DNA of 25,195 bases, taken from assembly GCA_964386865.1 (NCBI GenBank), contig CAYLUN010000080.1, positions 1 to 25,195 on the forward strand. Reading direction: 5' to 3'. The stretch comes from CAYLUN01 sp964386865 (lineage in GTDB: Bacteria > Verrucomicrobiota > Kiritimatiellia > RFP12 > UBA1067). Made by a program: the position numbers and the translations under genes. Shown here one piece after another: positions 1-7,785 of this stretch (positions within the stretch are counted from its first letter, which is position 1; every line of letters begins with the position of its first letter). The notes beneath the pieces were generated by a model. That model was not told where the DNA came from and did not search any database. It saw only the letters and a program-made list of their open reading frames with translations.

Positions 1-132
1 GTCGAAAGAGGTCAGACGCTTTTCGAGATCGCCCGCGGCTACGGCAAGAGTGTGGACGCGATCATGAAGGCCAACAAGATCACCAACGCGTCGGCCATCC
101 GCGTCGGCCAGGTGCTCTTCATCCCAGATTGA
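1..132 (+). CDS. C-terminal end of a LysM-domain protein (5' end outside window)
   Basis: Reading frame 1 is open from the first base to a TGA at 130-132, giving 43 residues. They form one nearly complete LysM motif: a 'GQTLFEIARGYGKS' opening, a middle 'IMKANKI', and the closing 'IRVGQVLFIPD' typical of LysM repeats. LysM binds N-acetylglucosamine-containing glycans, usually peptidoglycan, so the protein is probably a periplasmic or envelope protein such as a hydrolase, a peptidase of the NlpD type or a lipoprotein. The catalytic or partner part lies upstream of the window and cannot be named. The stop lies 7 bases before the hemB ATG, so the two genes are probably co-transcribed. Confidence 0.8.
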   Translation, partial: VERGQTLFEIARGYGKSVDAIMKANKITNASAIRVGQVLFIPD

Positions 133-139
133 GGTGAGC

Positions 140-1120
140 ATGCGTTTTCCTGATGTCCGCCTGCGGCGGCTGCGCCGCACCGCGGCGATTCGGCGGCTGT
201 TCGATGCGCCGCCGCCGCCGCCCTCGAAGTTCGTCTGGCCGGCCTTCGTGGTCGAGGGCGAGAACCGGCGCGAGCCGATCGCCTCCATGCCCGGCCAGTG
301 CCGGCTGAGCGTGGACGAGCTGCTCCGCGCGCTGGAGCCCGTGGCGGAGCAGGGGGTCGGCGGCGTGCTGCTGTTCGGCCAGACCGAAGGCGCGAAGGAC
401 GCCGGCGGCAGCGGCGCGTTCGACGAGCGCGGGGTCGTGCAGCGCGCGATCCCGGCCGTCAAGCGCGCCTACCCGGGCCTGGTGGTGATGACGGACGTCT
501 GCCTGTGCGCGTACACCTCGCACGGGCACTGCGGCCCGCTCGACCGGTGCGGCGCGGTGGACAACGACGCGGCGATCGGCCTGCTGGCGCGCGTGGCGGT
601 GTCGCACGCCGCGGCGGGCGCGGACGTGGTGGCGCCCAGCGCGATGATGGACGGGCAGGTGGCGGCGATCCGCGCGGCGCTCGACGAGAGCGCGCTCGAG
701 CAGACGCTGCTGATGGCCTACTCCACCAAGTTCGCCTCCTCCCTGTACGGGCCGTTCCGCGACGCGGAGAACTCCGCGCCCGGCACGGGCGACCGCAAGG
801 GCTACCAGGCGTCGTGCGGGAACCTGCGGGCCGCGCTGCGCGAGTCGGACTTCGACGAGGACGAGGGAGCCGACATTCTGATGCTTAAGCCGGCCCTGTT
901 CTACCTTGACGTGCTCGCCAAGCTGCGCGAGCGCACGGACCTGCCGGTGGCGGCCTACAACGTGAGCGGCGAGTACAGCATGCTGATCGCGGCCGCGGAG
1001 CGCGGCTGGGGCGATCTCGACGGCATGGCGCGGGAGTCGCTGCTGGCGCTCGACCGCGCGGGCGCGGACCTGCTGCTCTCGTACTGGGCCCCGCGCTACC
1101 GCGAGCTGTTCCGCCCGTGA
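140..1120 (+). CDS. hemB: Delta-aminolevulinic acid dehydratase (porphobilinogen synthase)
   Basis: This cytosolic enzyme condenses two 5-aminolevulinate molecules into porphobilinogen, the second common step of tetrapyrrole (haem) synthesis. The 326-residue product has the usual family length and all hallmark segments. The cysteine-type metal site 'DVCLCAYTSHGHCG' is at residues 119-132 (Cys121, Cys123, Cys131), indicating a zinc-dependent form. The first Schiff-base lysine is Lys197 in 'YSTKFASSLYGPFR'. The second, catalytic lysine is Lys250 in 'ADILMLKPA'. 'YNVSGEYSML' follows, and an N-terminal 'FVWPAFVVEGENRREPI' arm is present. ATG 140 is chosen because GAGGTGAG (131-138) precedes it as a ribosome-binding site; an in-frame GTG at 134 would lie inside that site. 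It lies just downstream of the LysM gene. No other haem gene is visible. Confidence 0.97.
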   Translation: MRFPDVRLRRLRRTAAIRRLFDAPPPPPSKFVWPAFVVEGENRREPIASMPGQCRLSVDELLRALEPVAEQGVGGVLLFGQTEGAKDAGGSGAFDERGVVQRAIPAVKRAYPGLVVMTDVCLCAYTSHGHCGPLDRCGAVDNDAAIGLLARVAVSHAAAGADVVAPSAMMDGQVAAIRAALDESALEQTLLMAYSTKFASSLYGPFRDAENSAPGTGDRKGYQASCGNLRAALRESDFDEDEGADILMLKPALFYLDVLAKLRERTDLPVAAYNVSGEYSMLIAAAERGWGDLDGMARESLLALDRAGADLLLSYWAPRYRELFRP

Positions 1121-1132
1121 CGGAAAATCCGG

Positions 1133-1162
1133 CTGGCACCGGCCGCGCGATTCGCGTATACT
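1133..1162 (+). promoter_or_regulatory. Candidate sigma-70 type promoter for rhaA
   Basis: In the 151-base gap between hemB and rhaA, CTGGCA (1133-1138) and TATACT (1157-1162) are separated by 18 bases. The -10 hexamer is close to consensus (5/6) and the -35 is weaker. Transcription would start near 1169 and leave a leader of about 100 bases before the rhaA ATG. I saw no clear operator. This is a pattern match only. Confidence 0.4.
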
Positions 1163-1271
1163 GCACCCATCGTTATCGCTATGTCCGGGGGTGGGGACGC
1201 GTGAAGCCTGCGACCCGGCGTGTGACGTGTAGAAACCGCTTCCCTTTCCGGGAGCAACAGAGGAGCATTCC

Positions 1272-2534
1272 ATGAGCAAGAAGAACATCGAAGGCGCCTA
1301 CAAGCTGGCCTGCGAGCGCTATGCCGAGCTGGGCGTGGACGCGGGCGCCGCCCTGAAGAAGGTCCTTCGCATCCCGATTTCGCTTCACTGCTGGCAGGGC
1401 GACGACGTGCGCGGGTTCGAGAACCCGGACGGCGACCTGACGGGCGGCATCCAGGCGACGGGCAACTACCCGGGCCGCGCCCGCACGCCGGCCGAGCTGC
1501 GCGGCGACCTCGATTTCGTGTTCTCGCTGGTCGGCGGCTCTCACCGCGTGAACGTGCACGCGTGCTACGCGGAGTTTGAGAAGGGCAAGAAGGTCGACCG
1601 CGACGAGCTGCAGCCGGAGCACATGAAGAACTGGATCGCGTGGGCCAAGCGCAACCGCCTGGGCATGGACTTCAACCCCACGCTCTTCTCGCACCCGATG
1701 TTCAACGGCTTCTCGCTCTCCAGCCGCGATAAGAAGACCCGCAACTTTTGGATCAGGCACACGGCCGCCACGCGTCGCATCGCGGCGGCGATCGGCAAGG
1801 CGCTGGGCTCGCCCTGCGTCAACAACGTCTGGATCCCGGACAGCTACAAGGACATTCCCGCCGACCGCGAGACCCCGCGCAAGATCCTGAACGACGCCCT
1901 CGACGCCTGCTTCGCCGAGAAGCTGGACCCCAAGCTGATGCTCGACGCGGTGGAGTCCAAGCTGTTCGGCATCGGCGGCGAGAGCTACACGGTCGGCTCG
2001 CACGAGTTCTACATGGGCTACGCCGTGAAGAACCAGAAGGTGCTGACGCTCGACGCGGGGCACTTCCACCCGACCGAGACGATCTCCGACAAGCTCTCCT
2101 CCTGCATGCTGTTCGTGCCGGAGGTGCTGCTGCACGTCAGCCGCGGCGTGCGCTGGGACAGCGACCACGTGGTGATCGTGAACGACGACCTGATCGCGAT
2201 CGCGCAGGAGCTGGTGCGCATCGACCAGTTCAAGCGGGTGCACATCGGCCTCGACTACTTCGACGCCAGCATCAACCGAATCGCGGCGTGGGTGATCGGC
2301 GTGCGGGCCATGCAGCGCGCGCTCCTGTACGCGATGCTCGAGCCGCTGAAGCTGATGCAGGGCGCCGAGGCGAGCGGCGACCTGACGTCGCGACTCGCGT
2401 GGACCGAGACGGCCAAGTCCATGCCGTTCGGGGCGATCTGGGACAAGCTCTGCGCCGACGAGGACGTGCCGCTCGAGACCGAGTGGCTCAAGGAAGTCAA
2501 GGCTTACGAGGCGAATGTGCTGGCGAAGCGGTGA
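1272..2534 (+). CDS. rhaA: L-rhamnose isomerase
   Basis: The enzyme converts L-rhamnose to L-rhamnulose, the first step of cytosolic rhamnose breakdown. The 420-residue product has the family length and aligns without gaps over the core with my recollection of E. coli RhaA (419 aa). Conserved blocks include 'SLHCWQGDDVRGFENPDG', 'GGIQATGNYPG', 'VESKLFGIGGESYTVGS', 'LDAGHFHPTE' and 'GLDYFDASINRIAAWV'. Metal ligands are in register: Glu228, Asp261, His288 and Asp328 correspond to E. coli Glu234, Asp267, His294 and Asp334. The second metal site also matches, with His264, Asp296 and Asp298. AGGAG (1261-1265) lies 6 bases before ATG 1272. The stop overlaps a GTG and lies 8 bases before the aldolase ATG, so the pair forms an operon. 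Confidence 0.97.
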   Translation: MSKKNIEGAYKLACERYAELGVDAGAALKKVLRIPISLHCWQGDDVRGFENPDGDLTGGIQATGNYPGRARTPAELRGDLDFVFSLVGGSHRVNVHACYAEFEKGKKVDRDELQPEHMKNWIAWAKRNRLGMDFNPTLFSHPMFNGFSLSSRDKKTRNFWIRHTAATRRIAAAIGKALGSPCVNNVWIPDSYKDIPADRETPRKILNDALDACFAEKLDPKLMLDAVESKLFGIGGESYTVGSHEFYMGYAVKNQKVLTLDAGHFHPTETISDKLSSCMLFVPEVLLHVSRGVRWDSDHVVIVNDDLIAIAQELVRIDQFKRVHIGLDYFDASINRIAAWVIGVRAMQRALLYAMLEPLKLMQGAEASGDLTSRLAWTETAKSMPFGAIWDKLCADEDVPLETEWLKEVKAYEANVLAKR

Positions 2535-2542
2535 GATACGAC

Positions 2543-3607
2543 ATGGATATTCTGCGGACAATCACGGAGCTGTCGCACGCCTTCGGCTCGGCCGAATACG
2601 TGCTGGCCGGGGGCGGAAACACCTCGTGCAAGACGGCTGAGACGCTGTGGATCAAGCCCTCGGGCACCACGCTCGGCGGCCTGACCATGGAGTCGTTCGT
2701 CGCCATGGACCGGGCGGCGCTGGGCCGGCTGTACGCGGCGGAGACGCCGTCTGAGCCAGCCGCCCGCGAGGAGCTGGTCAAGGACATGATGGCCGCCGCG
2801 GTGAGGCCGGAGACCCCGGGGCGCGCGTCGGTCGAGGCGCCGCTGCACGATTCGCTCTCGGCGGTGTTCGTGGTGCACACGCACCCTTCGGCCGTGAACG
2901 GGCTGACCTGCGCGCTGGGCGGCAAGGCCGCCGCGGCGCGGCTCTTCCCGGACGCGCTCTGGATGCCGTATGTGGATCCCGGCTACACGCTGTGCATGGC
3001 GGTCCGCCAGGCGATTCAGGCTTACAAGGCCGAGAAGGGCGCGGAGCCGCGGGTCCTGCTGCTGGAGAACCACGGCATCTTCGTCTGCGGCGACACGGCC
3101 GCGGAGATCCGCGCGACCTACTCGCACGTCATGGGCGAGCTGGCCCGCACGTATTCGGAGCTCAACGTGACGTCGCGCGTGCCCGCCGGAGAGGCGCCGT
3201 CCGACGCCCTAGTCGCCAAATGGCGCGGGGTGCTGGCGGAGGCGTACGGCGTGGACGCGTCGGCGGTCATTGCTACGGGGCGCTTCTGCGCGGCTGAGGG
3301 GCCCGTCTCGCCGGACCACATCGTCTACGCCAAGTCGTACCCGTTCGAGGGCGTGCTGACCGTGGAGAACCTGCGCGCGTTCAAGGCCGTGCGGGGCTAT
3401 GCGCCGCGCGTGGTCGTGCTCGACCATGCGGTGCTGGGCGTCGGCACGAGCGAGAAGGCGGCGCGCCTGGCGCTGACGCTGGCGCTGGACGGCGCGGCCG
3501 TGAAGCGCCTCGCGCGGGCGTTCGGCGGGCTGCAGTACCTGAGCGACGACGCGCGGGGTTTCATCGAAAATTGGGAAGTCGAGTCGTACCGCGCCAAGCA
3601 GGCCTAG
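2543..3607 (+). CDS. Class II aldolase, rhamnulose-1-phosphate aldolase-like (aldolase half of RhaD/RhaE type, no dehydrogenase domain)
   Basis: The 354-residue protein is a zinc-type class II aldolase/adducin-fold enzyme. Visible motifs are 'AGGGNTSCK' near the start, 'LWIKPSGTTL', a catalytic-type Glu98 in 'ASVEAPLHD', zinc ligands His112 and His114 in 'VVHTHPSAVNGL', and His177 in 'LENHGIFVCGDT'. Next to rhaA its likely reaction is cleavage of rhamnulose-1-phosphate to dihydroxyacetone phosphate and lactaldehyde. From memory, the sequence resembles the aldolase portion of bifunctional rhamnulose-1-phosphate aldolase/short-chain dehydrogenases, including the region after the aldolase fold (residues ~215-354). 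It stops where the dehydrogenase would begin. ATG 2543 is preferred because GGTGAG (2530-2535) precedes it; GTG 2531, which overlaps the rhaA stop, is an alternative. Exact substrate is inferred from context. Confidence 0.85.
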   Translation: MDILRTITELSHAFGSAEYVLAGGGNTSCKTAETLWIKPSGTTLGGLTMESFVAMDRAALGRLYAAETPSEPAAREELVKDMMAAAVRPETPGRASVEAPLHDSLSAVFVVHTHPSAVNGLTCALGGKAAAARLFPDALWMPYVDPGYTLCMAVRQAIQAYKAEKGAEPRVLLLENHGIFVCGDTAAEIRATYSHVMGELARTYSELNVTSRVPAGEAPSDALVAKWRGVLAEAYGVDASAVIATGRFCAAEGPVSPDHIVYAKSYPFEGVLTVENLRAFKAVRGYAPRVVVLDHAVLGVGTSEKAARLALTLALDGAAVKRLARAFGGLQYLSDDARGFIENWEVESYRAKQA

Positions 3608-3650
3608 GCGGCCTGGGGCGCGGCGGAGGGGACGGCGATTCAGGAGCGGG

Positions 3651-3674
3651 CCGGTTCTCTGGGGAGAGAGCCGG
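3651..3674 (+). terminator. Strong hairpin downstream of the rhamnose genes (candidate terminator)
   Basis: CCGGTTCTCT (3651-3660), loop GGGG, then AGAGAGCCGG (3665-3674) form a 10-base-pair stem with one G-T wobble. It lies 43 bases after the aldolase stop and 34 bases before the TolC gene. No T-run follows, so it is not a classical intrinsic terminator. It could act as a 3'-end stabiliser or as a boundary between the rhamnose and export operons. Confidence 0.4.
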
Positions 3675-3708
3675 CGCCGACTATGCTCATTGGGGGAGAT
3701 GGAAGTGT

Positions 3709-5436
3709 ATGGTGGCCGCAGGGAATAGCCTGCCCACGCGCCGGCGGCATGCGCTTGCGGCCGTCGCGGTGATGGTTTTGTGCCTGTCGGCTCCGACGGG
3801 CTGCATGACGCCCAGCCGGGCCGTCCGCGAAACGGACGAGACCGGCGCCCGTCTGGCGACCGCGTATTGGCAGCGGCAGACGGGGAGCACGAACGCCTTC
3901 GACGTGAGCCGGGCGTCGGACGCGCTGACGCTGCGCATCGCGCTTTTGGCTGCGGCGCGGGGCGAGCAGGGCGCGGTCTTCCCCGCTCTTCCTGAGGTGC
4001 CCCCGCTGTCGGTCTCCAACGGCGTCTTGACCCTTTCGCTGAAGCAGGCGATGTGCGTGGCGGCGCGGAACGACCGCGCGTACCAGAAGCACAAGGAAAC
4101 GGTGTTCGCGTCGGCGCTCGACCTCGACTACCAGCAGTACCAGTTTGAAACCACCTTCAGCGGCCTGCTGCTGGCCACGCTTTCGGGCGACCCGTCGGTG
4201 GAGAAGGCGGCGGGCTCGGCTGAGTCAGGCGCCGCGCGCACGCTGTCCAACGGCTCCAAGATCGCGGCGAAGCTGGCGCTGGACGTGGCCAGCCTGCTGC
4301 GGGACGACTGGCGCTCGGTGGGGGTGTCGGGCGACCTGACCATGACGGTGCCCCTGCTGAGGGGGGCCGGGCGCGAGATCGTGCGCGAGCCGCTGACCCA
4401 AGCCGAGCGCGACCTCGCCGCGGCGATTCGGACGTTCGCGCGGTATCGGCAGACCTACGCGGTCGCCGTCGCCACCTCGTACCTCGGCGTGCTCGAGGCC
4501 ACGCAGCGGATGAAGAACGCGCTGGAAAATGAGCGGCGCCTCGACAAGAACAACCGGTGGGCGGAAATGATGTTCGAGGCCGGGAGGATGCAGCGGATTC
4601 AGGTCGATCAGGCGCGCTCCGACCTGCTCTCCGCCGGAGAAAGCGTGATCGCGACGCGCAAGAGCTACGAAGCGAAGCTCGACGCCTTCAAGCTGACCGC
4701 CGGCCTGCCCCCGGAAGCGAAGATCGTGCTGGATGCCGGCGAGCTGGTGACGCTCGAGCAGCAGATGACGGAGCTGGCAACAGGCGCTGCGGGGCCGGGC
4801 GCGCACGCCCCTGACGAAGCCGAGGCGTGCCGGATCGCTCTGGCGGAGCGGCTCGACCTGGCGAACGCGCGCAGCCTCTTCGAAGACGCCACGCGGGCCG
4901 TGCGGATTGCGGAGGATGCGCTGCGCGCGGACGTGTCGCTGACGGGCAAGCTGAGCCTGGATCGCACGCGTGAGACGGACGGGGACGGCTTTGCCGGCTC
5001 TGAGGCGTGGAGCGCGGGTGTTCAGACCGACCTGCCGTGGAACCGGCGCAAAGAGCGAAACACGTTCAAGAAGAAGCTGCTCGCGCTCGAGCAGGCCAAG
5101 CGGACGCTGGAGGCTGAGGAAGACGCCGTCAAGCAGGCCGTTCGGAGCGGGCTGCGCAACGTCTTCGCCGCGCGCGCGTCGTTCATCAACCAGGGGCGGG
5201 CGATGCGGGTGTCGCTGCTGCGTGTGGAGAGCAACAACCTGTACCTCCAGTCCGGGCGCTCCTCCATGCGCGACGTGCTGGAAGCCGAGAGCTCTCTGCT
5301 GACCGCGCGGAACGCCCTGTGTTCGGCAATGATCCTGTGGCGCGTCAGCGAGCTGGAGCTGCGGCGTGACATGGGGGTGCTCCGCATATCCGAAGCGGGG
5401 CTGTGGCACAGGGCGGACGGAGAGAATCATGATTAA
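3709..5436 (+). CDS. TolC/OprM-family outer-membrane efflux lipoprotein
   Basis: The 575-residue product fits the outer-membrane channel of a tripartite exporter. The N-terminus is a basic stretch (RRRH, residues 11-14), a hydrophobic segment (15-30) and Cys32 in 'LSAPTGC'. This is a plausible lipoprotein signal, although Pro at the -3 position of the lipobox is atypical. Two TolC-type repeats begin at about residues 109 ('LSLKQAMCVAARNDRAYQ') and 372 ('EACRIALAERLDLANA'). Each is followed by long Ala/Arg/Glu/Leu-rich helices expected to form the periplasmic coiled-coil tunnel. ATG 3709 is chosen because the signal sequence starts there and GGGGGAG/GGAAG (3692-3705) precede it. It overlaps the adaptor gene by 8 bases. 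The cargo cannot be told from sequence. Confidence 0.85.
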   Translation: MVAAGNSLPTRRRHALAAVAVMVLCLSAPTGCMTPSRAVRETDETGARLATAYWQRQTGSTNAFDVSRASDALTLRIALLAAARGEQGAVFPALPEVPPLSVSNGVLTLSLKQAMCVAARNDRAYQKHKETVFASALDLDYQQYQFETTFSGLLLATLSGDPSVEKAAGSAESGAARTLSNGSKIAAKLALDVASLLRDDWRSVGVSGDLTMTVPLLRGAGREIVREPLTQAERDLAAAIRTFARYRQTYAVAVATSYLGVLEATQRMKNALENERRLDKNNRWAEMMFEAGRMQRIQVDQARSDLLSAGESVIATRKSYEAKLDAFKLTAGLPPEAKIVLDAGELVTLEQQMTELATGAAGPGAHAPDEAEACRIALAERLDLANARSLFEDATRAVRIAEDALRADVSLTGKLSLDRTRETDGDGFAGSEAWSAGVQTDLPWNRRKERNTFKKKLLALEQAKRTLEAEEDAVKQAVRSGLRNVFAARASFINQGRAMRVSLLRVESNNLYLQSGRSSMRDVLEAESSLLTARNALCSAMILWRVSELELRRDMGVLRISEAGLWHRADGENHD

Positions 5437-7063
5437 GAAGAAACCCTCGCATAAGAAATGGATCGCTGCGGGCATCGTCGGGCTGGTGCTGGTCGCGGCC
5501 TTTATCGGTTTGCGGAGCCGGACGAAGAGCGAGGAGCCCGTGCCGGTCTTCCCCGTTCAGGAGGGGCCTCTGACGATCTCGGTGACGTCGGGCGGCTCGA
5601 TTCAGAGCCGCGACAAGGTGGTCATCGCGAGCGAGCTGGAAGGCAACAACACGGTGATCTGGGTGATCGACGAGGGAACCAACGTGCAGTCCGGCGACCT
5701 GCTGCTGGAGTTCGACGCCAGCGAGCTGATCGACAAGCGCAACGACCAGGAGATCGTGGTGGCGAACGCGGATGCGAACCTGGTGGTCGCGCGGGAGAAG
5801 CTTGGCATCACGGAGGGGGACTGCGAGGCGGCCACGCTCGACCGCGAGGTGGACCTGATGCTGGCCAAGATGGCGCTGGAGAAGTACATCGAGGGCGACT
5901 ACCCCCAGCAGCTGCGGCAAAACGAGGCCGACATCGCGCTGGCGGATGAGGATGTTCAGCGCTCGGCCGAGAAGCTCGAGTGGTCGAAGCGCCTGGCCAA
6001 GGAGGGGTTTCTGACCCGCACGGAGCTCCAGGCGGATGAGCTGGCCCTGACGCGCAAGCAGATCGACCTCGAGATGGCAAACACGAAGCTAAACGTGCTG
6101 ACGAACTACATGGTGCTGCAGCAGCGGTCGACGCTGGACAGCGCGCTGCGGCGCGCGGAGCGTGCGATGGCGCGGACGGACTGGATGAACAAGTCGACGC
6201 TCCGGCAGGTCGAGTCCGAGCTGCGTGCGCGGGAGCGCGAGCTGAACCGGGCTACGAACCGGCTCGCCGAGCTGACGTTTCAGATATCGAAGAGCAAGAT
6301 TTACGCGCCGACGAACGGCATCGTCCTCTACACCTCGACGGTTCTGATCTCGCGCCGGCAGTGGTGGATCAAGCCGCTGGCGGTGGGGGCGGCGGCGGTC
6401 GAGCGGCAGGAGCTGATCTACATTCCCATCGAATCGGGCATGGTGGTGGAGGTGATGATCCCCGAGGCCAGCCTGAACAAGATCGACAACGGCATGCCGG
6501 CGCGGGTCAAGATCGACGCGTTTCCCGGGCGCACGTTTGAGGGGCGGCTCGTCAAGATCGGCATCTTGCCCGACGGCCAGAGCTCGCAGCTCAATCCGGA
6601 CCTGAAGCTGTACAAGTGCGAGATCGAGTGCGACTTCAAGGACACGGTGATCCGGCCTGGCATGAGCTGCGATGTGGAGCTGGTAAAGGAAGACCACGAG
6701 CGGGTGCTGTTCGTGCCGGTGCAGTGCGTGGTGCGCGTCGGCGGAGCCCCGCGGGTCTACGTCAAGCGCGACGGCAAATGGGAGCCGCGCGCCGTCCGAG
6801 TGGGCATGGACAACAACCGGATGATCCATATTCTGGAGGGCGTCCGAGCGGGCGAGGATGTCATGCTGGCGCCGCCGGTGAAGGAGCAGCGCGAGTCCGC
6901 CCGCGAGCGCCCTGCGGGCAAGGGCGGGCCCGCCGGTGCGGGCGTCAGCCCCGCCGACGCGGGCGCGGTCCGCAAGGTTTCCGCGCCGGTTCCGAAAGAC
7001 CGGAAGCCCGGCGCCGCTCCCAAGCGGCCCGCTGAGCGCAAAGGGGGGGCCGCGCCCACATGA
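5429..7063 (+). CDS. HlyD/MacA-like periplasmic adaptor (membrane fusion protein)
   Basis: The 544-residue protein links an inner-membrane transporter to the TolC channel. It has a lysine-rich start and one membrane anchor (residues 11-28). A first lipoyl half-motif follows ('VVIASELEGNNTVIWVIDEG', ~65-90), then a long Glu/Lys/Arg/Leu-rich alpha-hairpin (~105-285). The second lipoyl half is 'IYAPTNGIVLY' (around 291-301), and a beta-barrel region contains 'ASLNKIDNGMPARVKIDAFP'. The last ~55 residues are rich in Ala, Pro, Gly, Lys and Arg and look disordered, an unusual tail for this family. ATG 5429 is chosen because GGAGAG (5419-5424) precedes it. It overlaps the TolC stop by 8 bases, and its stop overlaps the ATPase start (ATGA), suggesting coupled translation. 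Confidence 0.88.
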   Translation: MIKKKPSHKKWIAAGIVGLVLVAAFIGLRSRTKSEEPVPVFPVQEGPLTISVTSGGSIQSRDKVVIASELEGNNTVIWVIDEGTNVQSGDLLLEFDASELIDKRNDQEIVVANADANLVVAREKLGITEGDCEAATLDREVDLMLAKMALEKYIEGDYPQQLRQNEADIALADEDVQRSAEKLEWSKRLAKEGFLTRTELQADELALTRKQIDLEMANTKLNVLTNYMVLQQRSTLDSALRRAERAMARTDWMNKSTLRQVESELRARERELNRATNRLAELTFQISKSKIYAPTNGIVLYTSTVLISRRQWWIKPLAVGAAAVERQELIYIPIESGMVVEVMIPEASLNKIDNGMPARVKIDAFPGRTFEGRLVKIGILPDGQSSQLNPDLKLYKCEIECDFKDTVIRPGMSCDVELVKEDHERVLFVPVQCVVRVGGAPRVYVKRDGKWEPRAVRVGMDNNRMIHILEGVRAGEDVMLAPPVKEQRESARERPAGKGGPAGAGVSPADAGAVRKVSAPVPKDRKPGAAPKRPAERKGGAAPT

Positions 7064-7785
7064 GCGGCCGCGCGACAGAGGCCCCCCGCCCAAGCTCGGA
7101 CGAGGTCGTCCGGCTGGACGACGTGACGCGCCATTACCTCGTGGGCGACGAGACGGTGCGCGCGCTGGACGGGGTGTCGTTCTCGATCAAAAGGGGCTCG
7201 TACTGGGCGATCATGGGGCCGAGCGGGTCGGGCAAGAGCACGATGCTGAACATCCTCGGGTGCCTGGACCGGCCCTCCTCGGGCGCCTACTGGCTGAACG
7301 GGGACAACGTCGCGGAGATGGACGACAACGAGCTGAGCGACCACCGGCTGCACAACCTGGGCTTCATCTTCCAGAGCTTCCATCTGATCCCGCAGCTCAC
7401 GGTCTGCGAGAACATTGAGGTGCCGCTGCTCTACCTCGGGCTGTCCCAGTCGGATCGGAAGCGCAAGGCGGAGGGCCTGGCCGAGCGCGTGGGCATGGAG
7501 CACCGCCTTCGCCACCTGCCCTCAGAGCTGTCGGGCGGGCAGCGGCAGCGCGTGGCCGTGGCCCGCGCGCTGGCGAACGACCCCGCCGTCCTGCTGGCCG
7601 ACGAGCCGACCGGCAACTTGGACAGCACGACGAGCGTGCAGATCATGGGGCTTTTTCAGGAGTTGTACGAGCAGGGCAAGACGGTCATCGTCGTGACGCA
7701 TGAGCCGGACATCGCGACCTACGCGAAGGTGAGCGTCGTGCTGAAGGACGGGCGCGTGCTGTCGATACGCGGGGAGGGCGTATGA
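7060..7785 (+). CDS. ABC transporter ATP-binding protein, MacB/LolD-type
   Basis: This 241-residue cytosolic ATPase powers the adjacent permease. All nucleotide-binding motifs are intact: Walker A 'GPSGSGKST' (53-61, Lys59), Q-loop Gln105 in 'FIFQSFHLIPQ', signature 'LSGGQRQR' (157-164), Walker B 'VLLADEPTGNLD' (Asp181, catalytic Glu182) and switch His214 in 'VTHEPD'. The 'DEPTGNLDS' and 'FQSFHLIPQLT' versions are characteristic of the MacB/LolD/FtsE branch. The ATPase is separate from its permease, unlike E. coli MacB where both are fused. It overlaps the adaptor gene and the permease gene by 4 bases each (ATGA at both ends). Confidence 0.95.
   Translation: MSGRATEAPRPSSDEVVRLDDVTRHYLVGDETVRALDGVSFSIKRGSYWAIMGPSGSGKSTMLNILGCLDRPSSGAYWLNGDNVAEMDDNELSDHRLHNLGFIFQSFHLIPQLTVCENIEVPLLYLGLSQSDRKRKAEGLAERVGMEHRLRHLPSELSGGQRQRVAVARALANDPAVLLADEPTGNLDSTTSVQIMGLFQELYEQGKTVIVVTHEPDIATYAKVSVVLKDGRVLSIRGEGV

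Noticed and set aside
1134..1149. Sigma-54-like -24/-12 element (TGGCAC with GC at the right spacing)
   Set aside because: Only the GG and GC positions fit; the TT before GC is replaced by GC. A sigma-70-like pair overlapping it fits better.
1748..2542. Upstream extension of the aldolase frame through rhaA
   Set aside because: It overlaps rhaA in another frame and its translation is low-complexity Arg/Ala/Asp-rich. Recognisable aldolase sequence starts at about 2543.
1272..3607. Bacterial microcompartment locus for rhamnose/fucose breakdown, as known in Planctomycetes and Verrucomicrobia
   Set aside because: No shell protein, aldehyde dehydrogenase or other microcompartment gene is present in the window; only the isomerase and aldolase are seen.
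3659..3687. Possible promoter before the TolC gene (TATGCT at 3682-3687)
   Set aside because: No -35 hexamer with more than three matches lies 16-18 bases upstream.
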